The position numbers and the translations under genes were made by a program. Shown here piece by piece: positions 33,293-42,524 of a stretch of DNA of 64,000 nucleotides. The DNA comes from Flavobacteriaceae bacterium PS02337. GTDB taxonomy: Bacteria > Bacteroidota > Bacteroidia > Flavobacteriales > Flavobacteriaceae. The DNA is taken from assembly GCA_029959285.1 (NCBI GenBank), contig JASCOE010000001.1, positions 62,001-126,000 on the forward strand, written 5' to 3'. Below the pieces are notes generated by a model. It ran no database searches. It saw nothing but the letters and a program-made list of their open reading frames with translations, and had not been told where the DNA came from. Numbering within the stretch: the first letter of the stretch is position 1; every line of letters starts with the position of its first letter.

Positions 33293-36157
33293 TTAACCTA
33301 CAAGGTTGATGATTTTTCCAGGAACAATAATCACTTTATTTGGAGTTCTTCCGTCTAATTGTTTTTGTGTTCTTTCGTCTTTCATTACGATTTCTTCGAT
33401 TTGTTCTTTTGTTAAATCTAAAGGCAATTCGATTGTGAAACGCATTTTTCCGTTGAAAGAAACTGGATATTCTTTATTTGTTTCAACTAAATGTTTCTCT
33501 TCGAAAATTGGGAACGCCACTTCTGAAATTGAAGTTGTATGTCCTAATTGCGACCATAATTCTTCTGCAATATGAGGCGCATAAGGCGAAACCAAAATTG
33601 CTAACGGCTCTAAAATCGCTCTTGAATGACAGTTTTGAGAAGACAATTCGTTTACACAAATCATAAACTGAGAAACCGAAGTATTGAAAGAGAAATTCTC
33701 GATATCATCAGCAACTTTTTTGATGGTTTTATGTAATGATTTTAAGTTGTCTTTTGTTGGTTCGTCGTTGTTTACGATTAAACCGTTGTCATCAAAATAC
33801 AATCTCCATAATTTTTTCAAGAAACCAAAAACTCCCGAAATTCCAGCAGTATTCCAAGGTTTTGCCTGCTCTAACGGACCTAAGAACATTTCGTATAAAC
33901 GTAAAGTATCAGCTCCGTATTCAGCACAAATATCATCTGGCGTCACCACATTATAGTATGATTTCGACATTTTTTCGACTTCACGGCCTACAATGTATTT
34001 TCCGTTTTCATCAAAAATAAATTCTGCTGTATTGAAATCTTCTCTCCAAGCTTTGAACTTTTCGATATTCAATTCATCCGAAGAATTAACGAAATTAACA
34101 TCAACACGAATTGGCTGTACATTTTGACCTTCAATTTTATTTTTAGATACAAAAGTATTTGTTCCTTCTAATCTATAAACATAAGCCGTTGTCCCCAAAA
34201 TCATTCCCTGATTAATCAGCTTTTTGAATGGTTCTTCAGTTGGGGCAAAACCTTTGTCTTTTAAGAATTTGTTCCAGAAACGAGAATATAACAAGTGTCC
34301 TGTTGCGTGTTCGCTTCCTCCAATATATAAATCAACACTTTCCCAGTAAGCCAAAGCTTCTTTGCTTGCAAATTCATTTTCATTGTGTGCATCCATATAA
34401 CGCATCCAATACCATGAACTTCCCGCCCAACCTGGCATTGTGTTCAATTCTAAAGGAAAAATCGAAACATTGTCAACTAAATCTGTATCGACAACTTTAT
34501 TTTGTTTTGTATCCCAAGCCCAAACAGCTGCATTTCCTAAAGGAGGTAAACCGTCTTCTGTTGGTAAATATTTTTCTACTTCTGGTAAAATAATTGGCAA
34601 ATGTTGTGCATCAATCATTTTAGGCAATCCGTTTACATAATAAACCGGAAATGGTTCACCCCAATAACGCTGACGAGAAAAAACAGCATCACGCAAACGG
34701 TAATTTGTTTTACCTTTTCCTTGACCGATTTCTTCTAATTTATAAATCGCTTTTGCTGTCGCGTCTTTATAATTTAATCCGTTTAAGAAATCAGAAGCTG
34801 CAATTTCAACATTGTCTTTTGATCCGTAAGCAGCTTCAGAAATATCAACATTTGCGAAGATATTTTTAATTTCCTGCATTCCGTTTTGACCTTTAAAGAA
34901 ATTAGCAAAAGCGTAATCTCTTTCGTCTCCGCAAGGAACCGCCATTACAGCGCCTGTTCCGTAACCAGCCAAAACATAATCACCAATCCAAACCGGAATT
35001 GACTCTTTTGTAAATGGATGTTCAGCATAAGCTCCTGTAAATACACCCGAAATGGTTTTTACATCAGCCATACGCTCACGCTCAGAACGTTTTGATGTTT
35101 TTTCGATATAAGCTTCAACTGCTTCCTTTTGTTCTGGAGTTGTAATTTTAGCAACCAAATCGTGTTCTGGTGCCAAAGTCATAAAAGTAACTCCGAAAAT
35201 TGTATCAGGTCTTGTAGTAAAAACTTCGATTACTTCATCATGATTTTTCACATTAAAAGTTACCAAAGCTCCAACCGATTTCCCGATCCAGTTTCTTTGA
35301 GATTCTTTTATAGATTCACTCCAATCAATATCATTTAAACCTTGAAGCAAGCGTTCGGCATAAGCAGAAATTCGCATACTCCATTGTGTCATTTTTTTTC
35401 TTATAACAGGAAAGCCTCCACGTTCCGAAACTCCGTTTACAATTTCGTCATTTGCCAAAACAGTTCCTAAGCCTGGACACCAGTTTACTTCTGTTTCTGC
35501 CAAATACGTCATTCTGTATTGTAACAAGATTTTTTCTTTTTGATCTTCAGAATATGATTTCCATTCTTCAGCAGTAAAAATTGCCACGTTGTCGTCGCAA
35601 ACAGCTTCAACCAATGCATTTCCACTTTCTTCAAAAACAACTACAAGATCTTTAATATCAAAAGCTTTCCCTTGTTTTTTGCAATACCAAGAATTAAACA
35701 ATTGAATAAAAATCCATTGTGTATGTTTGTAATAATCAGGATTTGATGTACGCACTTCACGCGCCCAATCAAATGAGAATCCGATTTTATCTAATTGTTT
35801 TCTGTAACCCGCAATTTGTTTCCCTTCTTTGTCTACTCCACCATCAATATTTACGCGTGTTGTATCTTCTGGACGCTGCCCGGTCTGAATTGCGTATTGT
35901 TCTGCTGGCAATCCGAAACTATCATAACCCATTGGGTGCAAAACATTGAAACCTTGATGTCTTTTGAAACGAGAATACACATCTGAAGCAATGTAACCTA
36001 GCGGATGCCCAACGTGTAATCCTGCTCCCGAAGGATAAGGAAACATATCGAGTACATAATGTTTCGGTTTTTCAGAGTTATTTTTTGCTGCAAAAGTTTG
36101 ATTTTCTGCCCAATATTTTTGCCATTTGGCGTCAATTTCGTTTGGATTGTATTTCAT
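33293..36157 (-). CDS. leuS: Leucyl-tRNA synthetase
   Basis: Charges tRNA-Leu; 954 residues, class I. HIGH-type motif HVGH at 48-51, KMSKS within VEKMSKSYYN in the second half, a CP1 editing domain between (TRPDTIFGVTFM, GAVMAVPCGDERD), and the anticodon domain at the C-terminus. It starts ATG at 36157, with a TAAATTTG -7 box on the minus strand at 36231-36224. Single gene. Confidence 0.98.
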   Translation of the reverse strand: MKYNPNEIDAKWQKYWAENQTFAAKNNSEKPKHYVLDMFPYPSGAGLHVGHPLGYIASDVYSRFKRHQGFNVLHPMGYDSFGLPAEQYAIQTGQRPEDTTRVNIDGGVDKEGKQIAGYRKQLDKIGFSFDWAREVRTSNPDYYKHTQWIFIQLFNSWYCKKQGKAFDIKDLVVVFEESGNALVEAVCDDNVAIFTAEEWKSYSEDQKEKILLQYRMTYLAETEVNWCPGLGTVLANDEIVNGVSERGGFPVIRKKMTQWSMRISAYAERLLQGLNDIDWSESIKESQRNWIGKSVGALVTFNVKNHDEVIEVFTTRPDTIFGVTFMTLAPEHDLVAKITTPEQKEAVEAYIEKTSKRSERERMADVKTISGVFTGAYAEHPFTKESIPVWIGDYVLAGYGTGAVMAVPCGDERDYAFANFFKGQNGMQEIKNIFANVDISEAAYGSKDNVEIAASDFLNGLNYKDATAKAIYKLEEIGQGKGKTNYRLRDAVFSRQRYWGEPFPVYYVNGLPKMIDAQHLPIILPEVEKYLPTEDGLPPLGNAAVWAWDTKQNKVVDTDLVDNVSIFPLELNTMPGWAGSSWYWMRYMDAHNENEFASKEALAYWESVDLYIGGSEHATGHLLYSRFWNKFLKDKGFAPTEEPFKKLINQGMILGTTAYVYRLEGTNTFVSKNKIEGQNVQPIRVDVNFVNSSDELNIEKFKAWREDFNTAEFIFDENGKYIVGREVEKMSKSYYNVVTPDDICAEYGADTLRLYEMFLGPLEQAKPWNTAGISGVFGFLKKLWRLYFDDNGLIVNNDEPTKDNLKSLHKTIKKVADDIENFSFNTSVSQFMICVNELSSQNCHSRAILEPLAILVSPYAPHIAEELWSQLGHTTSISEVAFPIFEEKHLVETNKEYPVSFNGKMRFTIELPLDLTKEQIEEIVMKDERTQKQLDGRTPNKVIIVPGKIINLVG

Positions 36158-36223
36158 CTTAAAGGTTCAAAGTTGCAAAGTGACAAAGGCCCAAAGGTTT
36201 TCTCACTTTAATGAATTATCGCG

Positions 36224-36231
36224 CAAATTTA
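36224..36231 (-). promoter_or_regulatory. -7 box of leuS
   Basis: On the minus strand TAAATTTG, followed by GC, 67 nt before the start codon. The leader between has repeated CAAAG motifs on the plus strand. Confidence 0.5.
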
Positions 36232-36357
36232 CATTTATTGTTTCTTGTTCCAAAGCTATTTCGCTGACAAACAAATAAATTTACATTTTACTTATTTAGA
36301 ATTAAGTAAAAACACGTATTATTGTAACTAAAAAATACTTATTTACATTGAAGATCG

Positions 36358-36705
36358 ATGGCAGAAAATAAGAAATATAAGGTTGAAGTTCGTGTTTGGA
36401 TTGAAGAAACCGAAGGTGCATTTTTAGGAATTGGAAAAATCTGGCTTCTTGAAAATATCCGTAAAACCGGATCGATTACCAACGCGGCAAAAGAAATGAA
36501 AATGGCATATCGACAAGCTTGGCAATTGGTTGAAGAAATGAATCAGCGTGCAGCATCTCCTTTGGTTGAAAAACTTCTTGGCGGAAAAGGCGGCGGCGGA
36601 GCACGATTGACTGAAGCTGGCGAAAAAGCAATTGCTGTTTTTTATGAAGTTGAAAATCGTATTAAAGAATTTGCTCAGAAAGAAACTCAAAATCTGAAGT
36701 TTTAA
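36358..36705 (+). CDS. ModE-type winged-helix regulator (DNA-binding domain only)
   Basis: 115 residues. FLGIGKIWLLENIRKTGSITNAAKEMKMAYRQAW and LLGGKGGGGARLTEAGE match the ModE/LysR-like N-terminal domain. The C-terminal molybdate-binding (TOBE) domains of full ModE are absent, as in many small homologues. It probably binds DNA as a dimer; the signal is unknown and no molybdate genes are next to it. Confidence 0.88.
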   Translation: MAENKKYKVEVRVWIEETEGAFLGIGKIWLLENIRKTGSITNAAKEMKMAYRQAWQLVEEMNQRAASPLVEKLLGGKGGGGARLTEAGEKAIAVFYEVENRIKEFAQKETQNLKF

Positions 36706-37098
36706 TATTAAAATTTAACCGCAAAAAATTTAACCGCAAAGTTCACCAAGATTTACGCAAAGAAACGCAAAGTTTTTATTATTTAAATCCAAGCAAGGCT
36801 TTGAAATTCTGCAAAGCTTTATCTACACTCAGCTTTGCGAACTTAATATTTAGATCTTGCCTAAACTCTGCAGAAAGAAACTTAGCGTGCTTTGCGTTAA
36901 AAATTCGCAAAGCTTCATTCAAACTAAGCTTTGCGAACTTTGCGTTAATAACATAAAGCATTAAAAAATCTTTGCGTACTTTGCGGTTAAATCAACTTTT
37001 TATTTTTCATCTAATTGTACATTTATAGTATAAAAGTTCGTTAATAACTTTAAATAAAGAAATTCTTTATTATTTTTACCACATAATTTAAGCAGACT
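36706..37098. repeat. Repeat-rich gene-free stretch with GCAAAG inverted arms
   Basis: 393 bp without a credible gene. TTTAACCGCAAAGTTCACC (36730-36748) and its near complement at 36971-36992 (TGCGTACTTTGCGGTTAAAT) bound a region filled with GCAAAGCTT and AAGCTTTGCG hairpins (for example 36795-36841 and 36908-36937). A 60-codon minus-strand ORF inside consists of the repeats and is rejected. The last 100 bp before ftsX hold plain AT-rich leader sequence. Confidence 0.7.
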
Positions 37099-37974
37099 AT
37101 GAGTTCTAACTTTGATAAATTTCAAAAGCGCAGGTTAATTTCCTCTTATTTTTCGGTAGTATTAAGTGTATTCTTGGTTTTATTCCTTTTGGGAGTACTA
37201 GGATTATTCATCATTAATTCTAAAAAACTGGCAGACGATTTTAAAGAAAAAATCGCAATGACCGTTTTCTTCAAAAATGAAGCGAATGACAGCGTTGTTA
37301 AAGCCTTTAATACAGAATTAAAAAGAGCGCCATTTGCACTTTCTTATGTGTATGTATCTAAAGAAAAAGCTGCTAAAGAACATACAGACATTATCGGAGA
37401 AGATTTTTTAACCTTTTTAGGAGAAAATCCGTTATTGAATTCTTACGATATTCACTTAAAAGCAGATTATGTTGAAAGAGATAGCATTGTAAAAATCGAA
37501 AACCGTTTCCGCAAAAATGCTATGATTTCTGATATTGTTTACGACAAACAATTGGTAAATCTGGTAAACGACAACATCAGAAAAGTAAGTATGTGGATTT
37601 TGATTATCAGCGGTTTCTTGACTGTAATTGCTGTTTTATTAATCAATAGCTCATTACGTTTATCAATACATTCTAATCGTTTCATTATTAAAACAATGCA
37701 AATGGTTGGAGCAACAAAAGCCTTTATTCGTAAACCATTTGTAACTAGAAGTGTAAAATTAGGAATGTTGGGCGCTGGACTGGCAATTATCGCTTTAATT
37801 GCTCTTTTACTTTATGTAGAAAGCAATTTCCCTGGTTTAGGAATTTTAGAAGATAAAGCTTTAATCGGATTGGTTTTATTGGCCGTTTTCGGATTGGGAG
37901 TTTTAATCACTTGGGTAAGTACACATTTCGCAACACAACGTTTCTTGAATTTAAGAACTGACGATCTTTATTAA
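37099..37974 (+). CDS. ftsX: Cell-division protein FtsX
   Basis: 291 residues. Cytoplasmic N-terminus, a first membrane span (about 20-43), a large periplasmic domain (about 45-165), and three C-terminal spans (about 170-192, 222-245 and 258-280). The family's conserved GATKAFIRKPFV loop is between spans 2 and 3. With FtsE it forms an ABC-type complex that controls peptidoglycan hydrolases at division. FtsE is not in this window. First gene of the run ftsX-DUF3098-uppP-truB. Confidence 0.93.
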   Translation: MSSNFDKFQKRRLISSYFSVVLSVFLVLFLLGVLGLFIINSKKLADDFKEKIAMTVFFKNEANDSVVKAFNTELKRAPFALSYVYVSKEKAAKEHTDIIGEDFLTFLGENPLLNSYDIHLKADYVERDSIVKIENRFRKNAMISDIVYDKQLVNLVNDNIRKVSMWILIISGFLTVIAVLLINSSLRLSIHSNRFIIKTMQMVGATKAFIRKPFVTRSVKLGMLGAGLAIIALIALLLYVESNFPGLGILEDKALIGLVLLAVFGLGVLITWVSTHFATQRFLNLRTDDLY

Positions 37975-38068
37975 TATTTTAGATTTCAGATTGTAGATTT
38001 TAGATTTTAGATTTAAAAAATGCCTTCTCCCGAAGTCTCGGGACGCTCAGGCTGACAAATAGATAAAA

Positions 38069-38323
38069 ATGAAAAACAACAACAATAACATAGAACAACA
38101 GCCAAAACAGGAATTTCTTTTTGACGGAATCAATTACAAAATTTTATTGATTGGAATTGGTGTTATCGCATTAGGATTTATTTTAATGTCTGGCGGAGGA
38201 AGTAAAGATCCGAACGTTTTCAACGAAGATATTTTCAGTTTTAGACGTATTCGTTTAGCTCCAACGACTGTTTTAATCGGTTTTGGAATCACGATTTATT
38301 CTATTTTCAAAAAATCTAAATAG
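38069..38323 (+). CDS. DUF3098 small membrane protein
   Basis: 84 residues. Asn/Gln-rich start, then two membrane spans (about 27-45 and 66-80) around a short loop with SGGGSKDPNVFNEDIFSFRRIRLAPT, the DUF3098 signature. Function unknown, but it is placed between ftsX and uppP, an arrangement I believe is conserved in Bacteroidota, which suggests an envelope role. An imperfect CCCGAAG-CTCGGG hairpin lies in its leader (38028-38042). Confidence 0.9.
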   Translation: MKNNNNNIEQQPKQEFLFDGINYKILLIGIGVIALGFILMSGGGSKDPNVFNEDIFSFRRIRLAPTTVLIGFGITIYSIFKKSK

Positions 38324-38421
38324 ACTTTATTAGACTTCTTAGACTTCTTAGATTTTTAGAATAAACTTTTCTGAAAACTCTAAGAAGTCTAACAATCTAA
38401 AAATCTAACAATCTAAATTAA

Positions 38422-39219
38422 ATGAACACATTACAAGCTATTGTTCTTGCCATTATTGAAGGAATTACAGAATTTTTACCTGTTTCTTCAACTGGACACA
38501 TGATTATTGCCTCTTCTTTTTTCGGAATCGCGCACGACGATTTCACTAAACTTTTTACTATCGTAATTCAGCTTGGCGCAATACTTTCGGTTGTAATTTT
38601 ATACTTCAAACGTTTTTTTCAAACTTTTGATTTTTACTTTAAACTTTTAGTCGCTTTTATTCCTGCCGTAGTTTTAGGATTATTATTAAGTGATTTTATC
38701 GACGGATTATTAGAAAATCCCGTTACAGTTGCAGTTTCACTTTTAATTGGAGGAATCATTTTATTGAAAGTTGACGAATGGTTCAACAAACCAAATAGTG
38801 CCGAAACTTCTCAAGAAATCAGTTATTTACAAGCTTTTAAAATTGGACTTTTTCAATGTCTTGCTATGATTCCTGGAGTTTCACGAAGTGGTGCAAGTAT
38901 TGTTGGCGGAATGTCTCAAAAATTATCGAGAACTACAGCCGCAGAATTTTCATTTTTCTTAGCAGTTCCAACTATGCTAGGAGCAACAGCAAAAAAATGT
39001 TACGATTATTATAAAGATGGTTTTGAATTATCTCATGATCAAATCAACATGCTTGTTATTGGAAACATTGTAGCTTTCATTGTTGCACTTTTAGCCATTA
39101 AAACTTTCATCGGATTTTTAACTAAAAACGGTTTTAAAGTTTTTGGTTATTACCGAATTCTTGCAGGAATCATTTTATTATTGATTCACTTTTTCATTCA
39201 TCCGCTTACCATTATATAA
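38422..39219 (+). CDS. uppP: Undecaprenyl-diphosphate phosphatase
   Basis: Recycles undecaprenyl pyrophosphate to the monophosphate for cell-wall synthesis; integral membrane protein of 265 residues with about eight spans. Both family motifs are present: [14 protein letters not shown] (14-27, with catalytic Glu and Ser) and [13 protein letters not shown] (about 153-165, with the essential Arg). Its stop codon shares one base with the truB start. Confidence 0.97.
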   Translation: MNTLQAIVLAIIEGITEFLPVSSTGHMIIASSFFGIAHDDFTKLFTIVIQLGAILSVVILYFKRFFQTFDFYFKLLVAFIPAVVLGLLLSDFIDGLLENPVTVAVSLLIGGIILLKVDEWFNKPNSAETSQEISYLQAFKIGLFQCLAMIPGVSRSGASIVGGMSQKLSRTTAAEFSFFLAVPTMLGATAKKCYDYYKDGFELSHDQINMLVIGNIVAFIVALLAIKTFIGFLTKNGFKVFGYYRILAGIILLLIHFFIHPLTII

Positions 39220-39914
39220 TGACACCTGAAGAATATTTAGACGGACAAGTTTTATTGATTGACAAACCATTAAAATGGAGTTCGTTTCAAGCTGTCAATA
39301 AATTAAAATACCTTTTAATTAATAAAGTTGGACTTCCAAAAAAGTTCAAAATTGGTCACGCAGGAACTTTAGATCCTTTAGCGACTGGACTTTTATTGAT
39401 TTGTACTGGAAAATTTACCAAAAGAATTTCCGAACTTCAAGGTCAGGCAAAAGAATATACTGGAACTTTTTATATCGGAGCCACTACTCCATCTTATGAT
39501 TTGGAAACTGAAATCGATCAGACATTTCTAACCGAACATATTGATGAAGCTTTGATTCATGAAACAGTAAAACAATTTTTAGGCGAAATTGACCAAAAAC
39601 CGCCAATTTTCTCTGCAATTAAAAAAGATGGCGTTCGTTTGTATGAACATGCGCGCGCGGGAGAAACTGTAGAAATTGCAAGCAGAAAAACGACTATTCA
39701 CGAATTTGAAATAACTCGAATTGCATTGCCAGAAATCGATTTCAGAGTAGTTTGTTCTAAAGGAACTTACATTCGCTCACTTGCTTATGATTTTGGAAAA
39801 GCGATGAATTCTGGCTCGCATTTAACTGTTTTACGCCGAACGAAAATTGGCGATTACGATGTTAAAAATGCAATTGATATTACTTTGTTTGAAGAAGAAC
39901 TCCTAAAAAAATAA
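39219..39914 (+). CDS. truB: tRNA pseudouridine-55 synthase
   Basis: Makes pseudouridine 55 in the tRNA T-loop; 231 residues. GHAGTLDPLATGLLLICTG holds the catalytic Asp (about residue 50). VRLYEHARAGE and CSKGTYIRSLAYDFG are the other family motifs. No C-terminal PUA domain, as usual in Bacteroidota. Its ATG overlaps the uppP stop by one base (TAATG), so translation is coupled. Confidence 0.97.
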   Translation: MTPEEYLDGQVLLIDKPLKWSSFQAVNKLKYLLINKVGLPKKFKIGHAGTLDPLATGLLLICTGKFTKRISELQGQAKEYTGTFYIGATTPSYDLETEIDQTFLTEHIDEALIHETVKQFLGEIDQKPPIFSAIKKDGVRLYEHARAGETVEIASRKTTIHEFEITRIALPEIDFRVVCSKGTYIRSLAYDFGKAMNSGSHLTVLRRTKIGDYDVKNAIDITLFEEELLKK

Positions 39915-39921
39915 ATCTTGT

Positions 39922-40482
39922 ATGAAAAGAATTTTACTGACTATTGCATTTATTTCATTCTTTAATTCATTTGTTCACGGTCAAGTAACAAAATTCACAT
40001 ACACACAATTTGATATCGCAGTTTCTATAACAGGAAATCAAGATAGAGATGATTCTTATTATTATCCTGAAACAACTTCTTCAAATGCCTTTTTAGTTCC
40101 GAATGGTTTAGGATCAAAAATCGGTTATGGAGTTCATTATAGAAAATGGCTTACTTTCGGTATTCATAGCGGAATCGACTATAAATGGGATGACAAACTT
40201 GTTGCAGTTCCAGTTTATCTAAATTTCGGATTAAGTCCAAAAGTCGGTCCAGAAACCAGAATTATGCTTCAAGCCGGATATGGAAAAGGTTTTGCCTTAG
40301 GCCGCGGAAATTTAAACGGAGAATATAAAAAGACAAAACTCGGAATTGGTAATGATGATTTTATCCTTTTTGCAGAAATCAGCGATTATGCTTTTCGCCT
40401 TCACGATCAAAAAAGTATCGGAAGTATTTCCTTTGGAGTAACGTTAACAGATTTCTTTAGCTTCAATTCTCAAGAAGACTAA
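39922..40482 (+). CDS. Exported protein of unknown function
   Basis: 186 residues. Signal peptide ending FVHGQ (about 1-20). The rest has alternating aromatic/polar strands (GIHSGIDYKWD, IMLQAGYGKGFALGRG, SIGSISFGVTLTDFF), suggesting a small outer-membrane beta-barrel of about eight strands. It begins 7 nt after truB and is probably the last gene of that run. Family not recognised. Confidence 0.75.
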   Translation: MKRILLTIAFISFFNSFVHGQVTKFTYTQFDIAVSITGNQDRDDSYYYPETTSSNAFLVPNGLGSKIGYGVHYRKWLTFGIHSGIDYKWDDKLVAVPVYLNFGLSPKVGPETRIMLQAGYGKGFALGRGNLNGEYKKTKLGIGNDDFILFAEISDYAFRLHDQKSIGSISFGVTLTDFFSFNSQED

Positions 40483-40494
40483 TTTTCTTTCTAA

Positions 40495-40534
40495 AAAATA
40501 AAAAAGCACATTACTTTTTTATGGAGTAATGTGC
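40495..40534 (-). terminator. Minus-strand terminator of the small gene
   Basis: GCACATTAC (40506-40514) pairs with GTAATGTGC (40526-40534). The run of T needed for termination is present only when read on the minus strand, so it serves the 40586-40663 unit, not the plus-strand gene before it. Confidence 0.8.
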
Positions 40535-40585
40535 CGTGTTTCCTAAAGTCGATAAGTAAAATTATTTCATACTTATTTCCCTGAG

Positions 40586-40663
40586 TTAATAGTGAGGCAC
40601 ATTTTTTCCTCCAAATAAAAATTGAGAGAAGAAATCATAAAACCTTTCGAATAACTTTTTCAT
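40586..40663 (-). CDS. Candidate 25-residue protein in its own transcription unit
   Basis: ATG at 40663 to a TAA at 40586. The peptide starts MKKLFERFYDFFSQFLFGG and ends in a short polar tail; it is amphipathic, rich in Phe and basic at the N-terminus, so it could lie on a membrane. A -7 box TAATTTTG lies about 90 nt upstream (minus strand, 40766-40759) and a clear terminator about 50 nt downstream, so a discrete transcript is likely. Whether the ORF or an RNA is the product is open. No family is recognised. Confidence 0.5.
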   Translation of the reverse strand: MKKLFERFYDFFSQFLFGGKNVPHY

Positions 40664-40758
40664 AATAGTGATTTTTTAATTGTTAAACATTAAATAAACA
40701 CCAATAAAAAGAGTAAATCAGAAAGTTATAATAGAAGTGGGTTAGCAATACTAAGTTA

Positions 40759-40766
40759 CAAAATTA
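40759..40766 (-). promoter_or_regulatory. -7 box of the small minus-strand unit
   Basis: On the minus strand TAATTTTG, matching TAnnTTTG, with a T-rich stretch at the expected -33 distance. Confidence 0.5.
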
Positions 40767-40837
40767 GATGTAAAATAAAAACACTTTAAGATAATTTTAT
40801 TAACTAAGTTGTTTGTTTATCAACATATTATAAAAAA

Positions 40838-41455
40838 TTAAAGTCGATTATACTTAATATTTTCCATGATTTCAAGCAATTCTTCCTGAACAGAAATTCC
40901 TTTGTCGGCCAAATACCACAATTGCAAATCGGTTTTTATTTTTTCATTAAGTGGCCCAACATCTCTTTTGTGAATAGCCATTAATTCGGCTGCTCCTTTT
41001 GGTCTTGGTCCCCAATCTGTGCGAACAATTCCTGCTTCTTTACAAATCACAATTACTTTCGGAATTGCTCTTCCGCCATTTGTCAAATATTGATTCATCA
41101 AATCATCATTTTCATCTCGAAAAGCTATTTTAAGTTCTACTTTTTTATTTGAAGCCAAAGCCATTTTATTTAAAATTGGAAGAATTTGAGCCGCATCGCC
41201 GCACCAACCTTCCGACAGCACCAACCAAATGTAATGATTGTCTAAGTTTTGAAGTTTATGCGCAACATCATCAGAAATAGAAATTGTTTTTTCCAAACGG
41301 TTCATTCGCGCTTCATTCAATTTAGAATAATTGGTCAAACTTTCCGATTGTTTATTTCCTGTAGATTTTCCTTCAGATAATAAATCGGTTACAATCTTTC
41401 TGTATTCAATGTAAGAATGACTATTGAATAATGCTTTGGCTACGATGCTTTTCAT
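40838..41455 (-). CDS. Thioredoxin-like protein with single-Cys WCGDA site
   Basis: About 205 residues, start MKSIVAKALFNSHSYIEY. A thioredoxin fold of the Thioredoxin_9 type (PF14595-like): LVLSEGWCGDAAQILPIL holds Cys-Gly-Asp-Ala in place of CxxC, so only one active-site Cys remains. GGRAIPKVIVI is the cis-Pro strand. The longer ORF adds 29 residues without support and is not used. Role unknown; a monothiol exchange or binding function is likely. Confidence 0.85.
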   Translation of the reverse strand: MKSIVAKALFNSHSYIEYRKIVTDLLSEGKSTGNKQSESLTNYSKLNEARMNRLEKTISISDDVAHKLQNLDNHYIWLVLSEGWCGDAAQILPILNKMALASNKKVELKIAFRDENDDLMNQYLTNGGRAIPKVIVICKEAGIVRTDWGPRPKGAAELMAIHKRDVGPLNEKIKTDLQLWYLADKGISVQEELLEIMENIKYNRL

Positions 41456-41619
41456 ATTAGTTTGATTTTTAGGATACAATAAAAATACAAAATTTAGAAA
41501 GACGCAGAAATGACAATTGTCACATTCAAAATAAAATAACATTTGAAGTGTTTATTCACCTAAATTCACAACTGCAATTAATTTTTTGCAAACATTATTT
41601 CTAAAAATCAGAATATGTC

Positions 41620-41627
41620 TATATTTG
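41620..41627 (+). promoter_or_regulatory. -7 box of pyrH
   Basis: TATATTTG followed by CA, 22 nt before the ATG at 41650. Confidence 0.5.
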
Positions 41628-41649
41628 CACAAATTAACGCGACACACAC

Positions 41650-42357
41650 ATGAAATATAAAAGAATTCTTCTAAAACTTAGCGGCGAAGCGCTGATGGGT
41701 GATTTACAGTATGGTATAGACCCGAAAAGATTAGCAGAATATGCAGATGAAATCAAGCAGATTCACGACAAAGGAGTAGAAATTGCCATTGTTATTGGAG
41801 GAGGAAATATATTTAGAGGCGTTGCTGGTGCAAGTGCTGGTATGGACAGAGTGCAAGGAGATTACATGGGAATGCTTGCAACCGTTATTAACGGAATGGC
41901 GTTACAAGGAGCTCTTGAAGACAAAGGAATGAAAACACGTCTTCAAACAGCTTTAAAAATGGAATCTATTGCAGAACCTTACATTAAAAGAAGAGCAGAT
42001 CGTCACCTTGAAAAAGGTAGAATTGTAATTTTTGGTGCTGGAACTGGAAATCCGTATTTTACAACTGACACGGCAGCAGTTTTAAGAGGAATCGAAATTA
42101 ATGCTGACGTGATTCTTAAAGGAACTCGCGTTGATGGTGTTTACGATTCTGATCCAGAGAAAAACGCTTCGGCAGTAAAATTCGACCTTATTACTTTTGA
42201 TGACGTTTTGAAAAAAGGATTAAATGTGATGGATACAACTGCTTTTACTTTAAGCCAAGAAAACAAATTACCAATCGTTGTTTTTGATATGAATAAAATC
42301 GGAAACCTTTTGAAAATTTGTGACGGCGAAAATATCGGAACTGTAGTACATATCTAG
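41650..42357 (+). CDS. pyrH: UMP kinase
   Basis: Phosphorylates UMP to UDP; hexameric cytosolic enzyme of the amino-acid-kinase fold, 235 residues. [13 protein letters not shown] (5-17), [10 protein letters not shown] (about 48-57), and [30 protein letters not shown] in the nucleotide-binding half. Followed by frr, as in many bacteria. Confidence 0.97.
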   Translation: MKYKRILLKLSGEALMGDLQYGIDPKRLAEYADEIKQIHDKGVEIAIVIGGGNIFRGVAGASAGMDRVQGDYMGMLATVINGMALQGALEDKGMKTRLQTALKMESIAEPYIKRRADRHLEKGRIVIFGAGTGNPYFTTDTAAVLRGIEINADVILKGTRVDGVYDSDPEKNASAVKFDLITFDDVLKKGLNVMDTTAFTLSQENKLPIVVFDMNKIGNLLKICDGENIGTVVHI

Positions 42358-42491
42358 ACTGCTTAGATTGTTAGAATTTTAGATTAAATAGAATTTCTAA
42401 GTTTTAACAGCCATTAAGAATCAAAAAAGAAAATAATATTAGCTAGTAAATTAGAAGAGTCCATTTTTAAGTCTAAAAATCTAATCTTCTA

Positions 42492-42507
42492 TCCCGAAGC
42501 TTCGGGA
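42492..42507. promoter_or_regulatory. Palindrome in the frr leader
   Basis: TCCCGAAGCTTCGGGA is a perfect 16-bp palindrome, 17 nt before the frr ATG. The same palindrome precedes asnS (52727-52744) and a decayed version precedes the DUF3098 gene (38028-38042). It may be a dispersed repeat or a leader hairpin. Confidence 0.6.
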
Positions 42508-42524
42508 CAAAAAATCTAAACAAA

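Noticed and set aside
34228-34593. 121-codon ORF within leuS on the opposite strand
   Set aside because: Lies inside a strongly conserved tRNA synthetase gene; no independent evidence.
36779-36961. 60-codon minus-strand ORF with AKFAKLS-like repeats
   Set aside because: Translation of the GCAAAG hairpin repeats; looks protein-like only because the repeat unit is in frame.
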